Positions 35,266 through 42,640 of a stretch of 64,000 bases of DNA are shown piece after piece. Source of the stretch: an uncultured Lachnospiraceae bacterium (lineage in GTDB: Bacteria; Bacillota; Clostridia; Lachnospirales; Lachnospiraceae); assembly GCA_902779395.1 (NCBI GenBank), contig CACZBK010000020.1, forward strand, positions 1 through 64,000. Reading direction: 5' to 3'. Position numbers and translations under genes: made by a program. Within the stretch, counting starts at the first letter, position 1. Each line of letters begins with the position of its first letter. Under the pieces are notes generated by a model. It saw only the letters and a program-made list of their open reading frames with translations, ran no database searches and was not told the origin of the DNA.

Positions 35266-36516
35266 TTATCTTTCTTTTAGACCATCTGTTTTCTGAAAAA
35301 GCCACTCGCCTATGAACTGAAGCTGTGTGGGATTGAACTTCTCATCGTCGCAATAAATATAATAACAGCATTTGACAGTGGACAACACTATCGCTTTTCC
35401 TTTTTTTCCGCGATAATCATATTCGGTCTGAACCGATTCCCTTATCTTATGCGGGAAATGCAATACCTCTTTGTTTATATCAAGCGCAAACTCCTTTTCG
35501 TTCATCAGGAGTTTTCCTTCCCCCAGATCAACAAAACCTTTTTCGTTTGGCAGCGCTTCCACATGTACATCGTAGCTCATCAAAAATGCCTCAGTCTCAT
35601 CAGCTGTCTCTTTGATCTCTGTTTCTCTCTCCCACTCATACCAGTCGGGGATCCTGAATGTTTCTCTGTTATCGCCCATTTCTTCAAGCAGACCATCCTC
35701 ACGCAGCAGATAGTGTCTACCGCATGCCTTACATTCAAGAATATCCCCGTGACTCGTCATCTTATACCTCTGCCTGCACTTTCTGCACATATACAAAGGC
35801 ATATGCAGGCCTTCCGCTCGAAAGCTCTCCGTTATACGTATCTTATTTGCCAGCTGATAATCATACTCGTTATACTTAAGGCCATCCTCTATTGCATCTT
35901 GGATCTCCCGTTCATTTTTACTGCGTACCTCTTCCCGTGAAAACAGAAGCTTCATCTGCCCTCTGGCAGGAACTTTCCTGCTGCGCAGTTCATCCCAGAA
36001 TGGATTGGCAAGATACGATCCGTACAATGTAAAAAGAACAACAGGCACATCCATCGTTTTACAGAGTTTTCCCATGTTTTTCGGAATGTATGCCGTAGTC
36101 CCCACATTAGAATGACGCGATTCCGGATAGACCCATACCGCCTGTTTTTTGGCGATAGCATATTTCATATTGCGGACCACACTGATATCGGGAACAAATC
36201 TTCTCTTTCCTATACAGCCCAGTCCGCGATAAAGCCACTTTCCGTACCAGGCAAAACCCTCCATGTCTGAGACAAAAACTGCCCTGTGCGGAAACATTGC
36301 CAGCGGCGCAGCCGAATAATCAGCGGGCCCCTGATGAGTCGCTATCACCAGATACGGCGGCTTTATCCCCTTCATGCCCGTCTTGTCGATCTTAAGCCCT
36401 ATCTTGCGGGTATCCAGAAATGCAGCCAGCCAAATAAGCGGCATAAGGAAAAAGTATTGCTTTGAAGGTCTCTCCGCCATTGCAAACGGAGTCATATCAT
36501 CCGTATATCTCAGCAT
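35266..36516 (-). CDS. PlsC-type acyltransferase with zinc-ribbon insert
   Basis: 416 aa. An N-terminal membrane segment (YFFLMPLIWLAAFLD) then a lysophosphatidate-acyltransferase domain: HxxxxD in VIATHQGPADYSAAP, YPESRHSNVG and PVVLFTLYGSY. After it come two CxxC pairs (MCRKCRQRYKM and LECKACGRHYLL, about residues 250-275), a zinc ribbon not found in ordinary PlsC, and a C-terminal beta domain. Probably acylates a phospholipid precursor at the membrane. No clear ribosome binding site; start lies 5 nt after the GH27 stop, so coupled translation is likely. Confidence 0.82.
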   Translation of the reverse strand: MLRYTDDMTPFAMAERPSKQYFFLMPLIWLAAFLDTRKIGLKIDKTGMKGIKPPYLVIATHQGPADYSAAPLAMFPHRAVFVSDMEGFAWYGKWLYRGLGCIGKRRFVPDISVVRNMKYAIAKKQAVWVYPESRHSNVGTTAYIPKNMGKLCKTMDVPVVLFTLYGSYLANPFWDELRSRKVPARGQMKLLFSREEVRSKNEREIQDAIEDGLKYNEYDYQLANKIRITESFRAEGLHMPLYMCRKCRQRYKMTSHGDILECKACGRHYLLREDGLLEEMGDNRETFRIPDWYEWERETEIKETADETEAFLMSYDVHVEALPNEKGFVDLGEGKLLMNEKEFALDINKEVLHFPHKIRESVQTEYDYRGKKGKAIVLSTVKCCYYIYCDDEKFNPTQLQFIGEWLFQKTDGLKER

Positions 36517-36521
36517 TTATT

Positions 36522-37784
36522 TCAACCGATAAAGTATACTTTAGCGCCGTGTGCAGGGATTTCCATACTATTATTTTCTCCCAGCACTACACTCTCACCG
36601 CTCCAGAGTTCTGTAGCTTTAGCATCTGGCGCAATGCCTTCCAGCTCATCAAGCGATACATCAAATACGCCGTCCTCTTCTCCGGCATTGAATAACGCTA
36701 TATACTTTCCGCCATCGCAGTCATCGGCTGCCCACAGTATATATTCTTTTTTATCATTCTTTCTTCTGAATATCTGTCTCGCATTCCTTGAAGAAGCATG
36801 CATCTTAAGTACAGCCTCGTTTGTGATAAGCTTCATTGTAAGATCATCAAACCCTGTCATCTCTCCGCCGATCATCAGAGGCGAGCGCATTATGCACCAG
36901 AGAGTCATCATCGTGATCTGCTCATCTTCCGTAAAAGCAGTTTTATTATTCTTGTCATAATCCTGTTTAATAGGTCCTATAGGAAGCATATCCGCATCAG
37001 GGAAATGGCCTGCTCCCGCATGTATGCTCCATTTTTCCGCGCGTTCAAACATCGCATAAAGCAGTATCCAGTCATCCCAGAAGTCATCCGTGATACGCCA
37101 CATATTTGCAAGCTGCTTATACAGCTCTGCCTTTTCAAGAAGCGCAGGTCCCGGAGAGAGCGAGAGGACCATTTCTCTTCCGCAGCTGTTAAGCGCTTCC
37201 GATAAGATCACCATTTCTTTTTCTTCGCGGGGAAGTTCCCTGCAGATATCATCACATTTGATAAAATCCACACCCCATTCGGCGTACAGCTTAAAGATAG
37301 AGTCGTAATATGCCCTTCCGTTTTCATCAGGCGTAATGCCGTACATATCGGGATTCCACATGCATATGCTGTTAAATCTTGCAGCATCACGCGCTGTTAT
37401 ATCAGTCCCATAAACAGGAAGGTTTTTATGAACAGCCTGTCTGGGGATACCGCGCATGATATGTATACCGAACTTAAGTCCCAGAGAGTGTACATATTCC
37501 GCAAGAGGCCCAAAGCCCTTTCCGTCTGCTGCAGAAGGAAAACGGTTCGGCGCCGGAAGCAGTCTTCCGTATTCATCCATGCACAGATCTGCAAAGGGTC
37601 TGTACTCATGGCTGGTAGCTCCGGGTTCATACCACTGTATATCGACCACCACATATTCCCAGCCGTATTTCTTCAGATGCTTTGCCATAAACTCGGCATT
37701 CTGTCTTACTTCTTTCTCTGTTACGGCTGCACCGTAGCAGTCCCAGCTGTTCCAGCCTCTGGGCGCGATCTTTGGTCTAAACAT
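36522..37784 (-). CDS. GH27 alpha-galactosidase (or related alpha-glycosidase)
   Basis: 420 aa, no signal peptide. APRGWNSWDCYGAAVTEKEV and YVVVDIQWYEPG are the clan GH-D N-terminal blocks; the nucleophile Asp is in DFIKCDDICRE and the acid/base Asp is expected in the NMWRITDDFWDDW block. It removes alpha-galactosyl (or alpha-N-acetylgalactosaminyl/arabinopyranosyl) ends from imported oligosaccharides. ATG 37784 is 9 nt from AAGGAGG; a TTG one codon before is less likely. It sits in a series otherwise concerned with lipid and RNA-binding proteins. Confidence 0.9.
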   Translation of the reverse strand: MFRPKIAPRGWNSWDCYGAAVTEKEVRQNAEFMAKHLKKYGWEYVVVDIQWYEPGATSHEYRPFADLCMDEYGRLLPAPNRFPSAADGKGFGPLAEYVHSLGLKFGIHIMRGIPRQAVHKNLPVYGTDITARDAARFNSICMWNPDMYGITPDENGRAYYDSIFKLYAEWGVDFIKCDDICRELPREEKEMVILSEALNSCGREMVLSLSPGPALLEKAELYKQLANMWRITDDFWDDWILLYAMFERAEKWSIHAGAGHFPDADMLPIGPIKQDYDKNNKTAFTEDEQITMMTLWCIMRSPLMIGGEMTGFDDLTMKLITNEAVLKMHASSRNARQIFRRKNDKKEYILWAADDCDGGKYIALFNAGEEDGVFDVSLDELEGIAPDAKATELWSGESVVLGENNSMEIPAHGAKVYFIG

Positions 37785-37808
37785 CAACTCATTCCTCCTT
37801 TATATCTT

Positions 37809-38558
37809 TTAAACATAACGCCATATGGTTATGCCTGTCTTTCCCTTTTTTGTGGTATGTTCTTCACCACGATACTCCAGTTTACCATAGCCTCTTGCCG
37901 ATATCTTACTGTTATCTTTAAGCACAGTCTCCGGATTTTTGCACAGCCTTCCGTTTACGGTTATCTTTTCAGCTTCAAACAGTTTCTTTGCTTCCCCGCG
38001 TGAAAGGTGATATACCTTCGCAAGGATCGCATCCAGTCGCGGCGACGAAACCGTTACATTTTCTTCGCAAAGTTTGGGAAGGCAGTCAGGCGGCACTTCT
38101 TCGACAGTATAGCACCGCACGGCAGTATGTTTGATACGCTCCAGTCCGGAGCATATATATTCCGCCAGTTCCTCCAATGCAAAAAAATACGCCGAGCGTT
38201 CCGTCACCATGATATCCCCGATCACATCACGCTCGATCCCCAGGTTTAATATCGCTCCCAGAAAATCCCTGTGTGTCAGATGATCTGCGAACTTTTCCTG
38301 TTTAGGTCCGGCGTAGAGGATGCGTATCGGATAGTCTTCTTCATATGCGATCTCTTTTGGATCTCCGAAGCGGACCACTACGCGTTCTGCATTTTCTGTT
38401 CCGCCCCACATCGTGATCTCATTTTCTTCTGCCACCTCATAAGCCAGAGCAGCTGTTTCCGCCGAATGAAAACTAGAATAAGTATATATACTGCTCTGCC
38501 TCGCACGCTCCGCCAGTTCCTCAAAACGTTTTAAATTCTTCTGATCATGTTCATTCAT
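37809..38558 (-). CDS. ylmH: S4-domain RNA-binding protein, YlmH family
   Basis: 249 aa. The N-terminal two thirds carry the YlmH block (ILYAGPKQEKFADHLTHRDF, LNLGIERDVIGDIMV), and the C-terminal S4 domain reads SSPRLDAILAKVYHLSRGEA and TVNGRLCKNPETVLKDNSKIS. YlmH binds rRNA/stalled large ribosomal subunits and is implicated in ribosome rescue in Firmicutes. Gene pair with pgeF in the same series fits the ylm cluster, although divIVA, sepF and ylmG are not here. Confidence 0.9.
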   Translation of the reverse strand: MNEHDQKNLKRFEELAERARQSSIYTYSSFHSAETAALAYEVAEENEITMWGGTENAERVVVRFGDPKEIAYEEDYPIRILYAGPKQEKFADHLTHRDFLGAILNLGIERDVIGDIMVTERSAYFFALEELAEYICSGLERIKHTAVRCYTVEEVPPDCLPKLCEENVTVSSPRLDAILAKVYHLSRGEAKKLFEAEKITVNGRLCKNPETVLKDNSKISARGYGKLEYRGEEHTTKKGKTGITIWRYV

Positions 38559-38560
38559 TA

Positions 38561-38650
38561 TTCTAAATCCGCTGTATTATGCGATCCATTATCTAAATCC
38601 GCTGCTTTACGCGATCTACTATTTACATCCGCTGTATTACGCGATCTCTT
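38561..38650. repeat. Three 30-bp tandem repeats between DUF3783 and ylmH genes
   Basis: Units start at 38567, 38597 and 38627 around ATCCGCTG-TATTA-GCGATC; period exactly 30 bp (10 codons). The third unit contains the last codons and TAA of the DUF3783 gene, so its 3' end appears to have been duplicated twice behind the stop. No spacers, so not CRISPR. Confidence 0.85.
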
Positions 38651-38996
38651 TCCCAAGTTCCTCCGCCAGTTCGAACAGCGTCCATCCAAGGTTTGTCGGT
38701 GTTACTACAGCCTTTCTTTGGATCTTTGCTGTCCCCGTCGCGTTGTATGCATCAAGAAAACTATCCAGTTCATGATCGTCAATACCATAAAACAGAAGTA
38801 TCTCAGGCAGCATATACATCGCAGGCGCCGTTTTATGCGGCCCGTTCGTTTTCATCGGCATGCCGCAGACAGCTGCCACAGTACGGTTGACATCTTTTAA
38901 AGACAGTTCCTGTATGCTTATGTCCTGCTCTGTGCATATCTTCTCAAGCGTCGTTCTCTTTTCCTTATCCGGAATATGAATATATATCTTTTTCAT
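38637..38996 (-). CDS. DUF3783 protein
   Basis: 119 aa. PEILLFYGIDDHELDSFLDA and TPTNLGWTLFELAEEL match the DUF3783 family of small cytoplasmic proteins of unknown function common in Lachnospiraceae. Two Cys near the front (ICTEQ, VCGMP). It precedes ylmH by 78 bp of tandem repeats. No catalytic site is recognisable. Confidence 0.75.
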   Translation of the reverse strand: MKKIYIHIPDKEKRTTLEKICTEQDISIQELSLKDVNRTVAAVCGMPMKTNGPHKTAPAMYMLPEILLFYGIDDHELDSFLDAYNATGTAKIQRKAVVTPTNLGWTLFELAEELGKEIA

Positions 38997-39038
38997 TTAT
39001 AATTCTCTCCATTTCGGAAACCACGGGGGCGGTCCTTG

Positions 39039-39069
39039 TGAGGACACGGGGACGGTCCTTCTGTCCTCA
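39039..39069 (+). repeat. REP-like palindrome, copy 1
   Basis: 31 bp: TGAGGACA at the left end, core GGGGACGGTCC, TGTCCTCA at the right end. The right end is the TGA stop of the GNAT gene at 39067. A half copy (GGGGGCGGTCCTTG) lies just before it at 39024-39037. Confidence 0.9.
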
Positions 39070-39552
39070 TAGCGTCTTTTTCATATATTTCCCGTAATTG
39101 AATTCACGAAAAGCTACATAGCCACATTTTTCATACAACGCAACAGCCGCTGCATTTTCATCAGCAACAAACAGTACACTTTCCCTACAGCCTGCTTGCT
39201 TTGCATCGTTCTCCATTTGTTTCAGGCTTTCCGATGCATATCCTTTTCTTCGGTCTTTCTCATATATTTCAAAATCACAGAGAAAACTCTGTTTTATATC
39301 TTCGGAATACTCATGAAGCGTCCAGATAAATCCCACCGGCTCTTCCTTTTCATCAAAAATCGTCATCAAATAATTATTCTCTGTATTCAACCCCTCCGGA
39401 AGCATGGCTCTCAATTCTTCTGTTGTCTCTTTTTCCGCTGCTTTCTCGGACATCTTTTCTTCCAGGATCAATTCCCTGACATGATGTTCAAAACTTCTTT
39501 GATAAAAAACATCATACTCTTTCTGATCCATTTTTCTTAAACTTACTTTCAT
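39067..39552 (-). CDS. GNAT acetyltransferase
   Basis: 161 aa. Acetyl-CoA site around EIYEKDRRKGYASESLKQM (R/Q-x-x-G-x-G/A) and C-terminal AVALYEKCGYVAFREFNYGK are typical of Gcn5-related N-acetyltransferases. An N-terminal helical region (EHHVRELILEEKMSEKAAEK) may bind the acceptor. Acceptor unknown. Its TGA is the first three bases of REP copy 1 read on the minus strand. Confidence 0.88.
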   Translation of the reverse strand: MKVSLRKMDQKEYDVFYQRSFEHHVRELILEEKMSEKAAEKETTEELRAMLPEGLNTENNYLMTIFDEKEEPVGFIWTLHEYSEDIKQSFLCDFEIYEKDRRKGYASESLKQMENDAKQAGCRESVLFVADENAAAVALYEKCGYVAFREFNYGKYMKKTL

Positions 39553-39600
39553 GATCCCCCCGTCATAATATATAGGCTCGTAAACAAAAATCCTGTCCGT

Positions 39601-39954
39601 TTATGAATATAACAGATATTCTTCCGCTTCATAGCATTTTCGGATGAATTCCCTGTCGTCATCCGACAGTTCTTTTGCCGGGTAAATTGCAATAAGGGAA
39701 CTCAGATAATAGTACTTCGGATGATTTCTGTAGGAAAATCCTTCCCTGCCGTACATTCCCTGGATCCGGTCATAGAACCGCTGTACTTCGGAAGTGCTTT
39801 TACATTCCACTGCTTTCAACACAACCGGCTCCTGTCCTTTCGCACTGTTCGTAACAATCGCTTTCATGGTATTTACTGCAACAAACAGCCAATCTTCCAA
39901 AGAATCCAGCTTTTCTACATGTGTCTGCACTTTGTTTAAAACATCTTCATACAT
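39601..39954 (-). CDS. Hypothetical protein
   Basis: 117 aa, unrecognised. Mostly helical, with a YGREGFSYRNHPKYYYLS segment rich in aromatics and a C-terminal DDDREFIRKCYEAEEYLL helix. It starts 19 bp inside the SAP-domain gene, so the two are translated together. No signal peptide or membrane segment. Confidence 0.6.
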   Translation of the reverse strand: MYEDVLNKVQTHVEKLDSLEDWLFVAVNTMKAIVTNSAKGQEPVVLKAVECKSTSEVQRFYDRIQGMYGREGFSYRNHPKYYYLSSLIAIYPAKELSDDDREFIRKCYEAEEYLLYS

Positions 39955-40547
39955 TCCGCATATTCCTTCAAAAGTTCACTCGAATACTTTTTCTCCCGGT
40001 CCGACTCTCGCACGATCTTCCACAGAGCAGCTGCAGCTTTTCGTCTATCGCGATACTTCTTCGTCGCCTCATCCTCACAAAAGTCATGCATAAATTGATT
40101 CCACTGAAGTGCCGACTTATCATAGACCGCATAAGTCTTTTTCCCGTAATAAATATCAAGCATGTCACCCAGGGTAAAACTATCATCACCGTTTTCCTTT
40201 ACTGCCCTGGCTGTGGCTACCATGTCAACATTGAACTTGAATTTTACCACGCCCGTCTGCTTGATAAAAAAATCCCGAAACCTAGACCCAAATGTAAATC
40301 CACATTCGATCAGTCCGGTTTCCGTCGTCAGTTCTCCCTGAAACTTCTTTTTACTGCCCGCTTTCTTTTTCTCCGGTAAGATTTTTTCACCATGAAACCA
40401 AGCCTCGATCACTTTATTCAGTTCGATCTTTCCGCTGGGCGCTTTGAGTCCGTGCGCCTTGCAGATTGCGATCAGCTCATCCCTGTACCAGTAATATTTG
40501 CTGAATTCTTCATATGTTTTTATACTGTCAAAATCAGGTCTGTCCAT
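39936..40547 (-). CDS. SAP-domain protein with DUF6434-like region
   Basis: 203 aa. YYWYRDELIAICKAHGLKAP followed by SGKIELNKVIEAW is a SAP-type helix-extended-loop-helix motif, often nucleic-acid binding. A Lys-rich linker (KKKAGSKKKF) leads to a C-terminal domain (GDMLDIYYGKKTYAVY, LQWNQFMHDFCEDEATKKYR) resembling DUF6434. Role unknown. Overlaps the 39601 gene by 19 bp; its upstream side is an inverted pair of REP elements. Confidence 0.7.
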   Translation of the reverse strand: MDRPDFDSIKTYEEFSKYYWYRDELIAICKAHGLKAPSGKIELNKVIEAWFHGEKILPEKKKAGSKKKFQGELTTETGLIECGFTFGSRFRDFFIKQTGVVKFKFNVDMVATARAVKENGDDSFTLGDMLDIYYGKKTYAVYDKSALQWNQFMHDFCEDEATKKYRDRRKAAAALWKIVRESDREKKYSSELLKEYAECMKMF

Positions 40548-40560
40548 CTCTTCCCCCTAA

Positions 40561-40591
40561 TGAGGACGCGGGGACGGTTCTCCTGTCCTCA
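40561..40591 (+). repeat. REP-like palindrome, copy 2
   Basis: 31 bp, core GGGGACGGTTC, ends TGAGGAC/GTCCTCA. Forms an inverted pair (REPIN-like) with copy 3, 16 bp away. Confidence 0.9.
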
Positions 40592-40607
40592 TTTTCAGTC
40601 TGTTATC

Positions 40608-40638
40608 TGAGGACAACAGGACCGTCCCCCTGTCCTCA
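40608..40638 (-). repeat. REP-like palindrome, copy 3, plus half copy
   Basis: 31 bp in the opposite orientation (core GGACCGTCCCC). A half copy CTGTCCTCA at 40641-40649 follows; its end is the TGA stop of the GrpB-GNAT gene. Confidence 0.9.
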
Positions 40639-40646
40639 ACCTGTCC

Positions 40647-41627
40647 TCAGTCCAATGACTGGCACTCTATGGTCTTCATCATCTCGCAGAATCCGTTTCG
40701 TTCATAGAACCGCATTCCGTCAACATTTCCGGGAAAGACCTGCGTGCGTATGAAGTCGGCGCCCTTTTCTTTGCCGTAATCCTTCGCCGCGCGCATGAGC
40801 ATACTTCCGATCCCCTTATCGCGCAGATCTTCCCGCACACACAGATCCTGCAGATAAACAACCGTCTGTGGCTTTAAGCAGGAAACCCTTTTCTGCGGAA
40901 TGATCATGCAGTGTACAAAGCCAATTGCCACGCCATCGATATCCGCCACCAGGATATCCTGTGTATCACTGTCAAATATTCCCCGAAAGAATTCTTCCGT
41001 TCTCTCACCGATCACAAAGTGTTCCGGCTGATAACGCACTCCGTCTTCTTCCAACAATCGGTACAGAATGCGGAGAGCCGGAATATCATTTGTATCTGCT
41101 TTTCTTATCAAAAAAGCAGTATTCATTTTTTCATAGATCTGCTGTATCAGCGGTGACTTATATTCTATATACTTATCCATATCATCGGGATAAAGCTTTG
41201 CTCCTTCCTCCTTGATCCTGCTGTACTCGCGTACTGCTTCGGGATGCGATCGCAGATAGTCCCGGAATGCGATATGCCTCTTAAGCTCTGTACAATCCCG
41301 CGTACACACATACAGATGATGTTTTCTCAGATGTTCCTTCCCATCATATTTGAATGCTTCCCGTCCTGCAATACCCAGATCCCCTTCGTGACGGTAACCG
41401 ATTTCGGCAAGCGCGCTTATCACTTTCTCCAGAGCCTGTCTGTCCCGGATAACAACATCGATATCAATGATCGGTTTCGCAGACAGCCCACGCACAGAAG
41501 TACTGCCCACATGCTCGATCCTCAGTGCCAGTTCCCCCAGCGCTTCTTTTATCTCATCTCTTATCTTTATGAAATCATCCGCCCACGCCTCGTTATAGGG
41601 CATAACTACAACTCTCTTATTTCCCAC
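40647..41627 (-). CDS. GrpB-family (UPF0157) nucleotidyltransferase-fold domain fused to GNAT
   Basis: 326 aa. Residues 1-165 are a GrpB/UPF0157 domain: VVVMPYNEAWADDFIKI, RIEHVGSTSVRGLSAKPIID with the GS..D nucleotidyltransferase signature, and HLYVCTRDCTELKRHIAFRD. Residues 175-326 are a GNAT domain (FLIRKADTNDIPALRILYR, LCVREDLRDKGIGSMLMRA, FYERNGF). GrpB proteins are implicated in CoA biosynthesis/nucleotidyl transfer, so the fusion may make and use an acylated product; speculative. Its stop TGA is supplied by a half REP. Confidence 0.88.
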   Translation of the reverse strand: MGNKRVVVMPYNEAWADDFIKIRDEIKEALGELALRIEHVGSTSVRGLSAKPIIDIDVVIRDRQALEKVISALAEIGYRHEGDLGIAGREAFKYDGKEHLRKHHLYVCTRDCTELKRHIAFRDYLRSHPEAVREYSRIKEEGAKLYPDDMDKYIEYKSPLIQQIYEKMNTAFLIRKADTNDIPALRILYRLLEEDGVRYQPEHFVIGERTEEFFRGIFDSDTQDILVADIDGVAIGFVHCMIIPQKRVSCLKPQTVVYLQDLCVREDLRDKGIGSMLMRAAKDYGKEKGADFIRTQVFPGNVDGMRFYERNGFCEMMKTIECQSLD

Positions 41628-41712
41628 TTGTACTCCTCCCCACGCCGTTAATCCTGTCTTCTTCGAAACAGTAATTCATGTTTTTGCTTTTTTCTTCAGC
41701 CTTTCCATCCCT

Positions 41713-42627
41713 CTATAATAAGCTGCAAAGATAACGCTCTACGATGCCATCCTGATACTGCTTCCTGATCATTTCCACACGAAAACCGCAACTGCGGTAG
41801 AATCCCACTGCATCACAATCTGTCTCAGCCAGCAAGGGACGAGCGGCTGACATTCGGCGAAGTTCCTTTGTCATCTTCCTTCCGATCCCGCATCCGCGAT
41901 ATTTTTCTGCAACTGCGATCCCAAGGATTTTTGTGCCATCATCCGTAAACTCCGAAACCATTATTGCCGATACATCACCATCCGTTTGGTTCACCAGGAT
42001 CATCACAGCCGGACTTTCAATATACTTTTTCATCATCTCACGGTATTTCTCAAGGTTCGGCTTATACATACAATCTGCATATATTTCAAATGATTCCTCC
42101 GAATAAAGCCACTCCGTATCCTCAGCGATCAGCCTCACCGACATTATATGCCTCGCCGGAAAGAACGCATACAGATGCAGCGTTGTAACCTTTCCTGTAA
42201 AAGGACGAAACTCCTCCACTACATGATTCTGCGCTTCCCGTATTACCTCCGGCTTATCGATCAGTAGTGTGGTATGCGCAACCCAGGGAAAAACGTCGAC
42301 ATTATCCTTAAAATGCTCTCTCAGTTCAAGAATTTCCCTGCTTTCTTCCGGCTTCACAAACAGAACATGCTCTGACGGGTTCTGAAACAGCCCGATCTTA
42401 TTAAGATCAACTGCAAACTCCCTCACTGACTTTGACAGCCTTATCAGTCGTTCCTTCAGTTCCTCTTCCCTGCTCACGTCAAAAGAGCCAAGTGTAAAAT
42501 GCATAGGGATGTCTTTGGTCTGTACTCCCGTAAAACCAAGCTCATAGAGTTTTTTCTGCATCCCTGTAAGTTTTTCTTCCGTATCATCATCATATCCCGC
42601 CAGAACATATAAAAGTTTTTCTGCCAT
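41713..42627 (-). CDS. LigT/2H phosphoesterase domain fused to GNAT
   Basis: 304 aa. Residues 1-175 are a 2'-5' RNA ligase/cyclic phosphodiesterase-like domain with both HxT motifs (MHFTLGSFDVS near 43 and VAHTTLLIDKP near 112). Residues about 185-304 are GNAT: MILVNQTDGDVSAIMVSEF, AVAEKYRGCGIGRKMTKEL and AVGFYRSCGFRVEM. 2H enzymes act on cyclic phosphates or 2'-5' links, so the fusion may combine RNA or nucleotide processing with acylation; no substrate is known. Confidence 0.85.
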   Translation of the reverse strand: MAEKLLYVLAGYDDDTEEKLTGMQKKLYELGFTGVQTKDIPMHFTLGSFDVSREEELKERLIRLSKSVREFAVDLNKIGLFQNPSEHVLFVKPEESREILELREHFKDNVDVFPWVAHTTLLIDKPEVIREAQNHVVEEFRPFTGKVTTLHLYAFFPARHIMSVRLIAEDTEWLYSEESFEIYADCMYKPNLEKYREMMKKYIESPAVMILVNQTDGDVSAIMVSEFTDDGTKILGIAVAEKYRGCGIGRKMTKELRRMSAARPLLAETDCDAVGFYRSCGFRVEMIRKQYQDGIVERYLCSLL

Positions 42628-42640
42628 AGCACTTCCCCTT

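Noticed and set aside
38561-38650. 30-bp repeats, possible CRISPR fragment
   Set aside because: The repeats are head-to-tail with no spacers and include a coding end.
38547-38900. Plus-strand frame with repeated SAVLRDL-like segments
   Set aside because: Shadow of the 30-bp tandem repeat and of the DUF3783 gene on the other strand.
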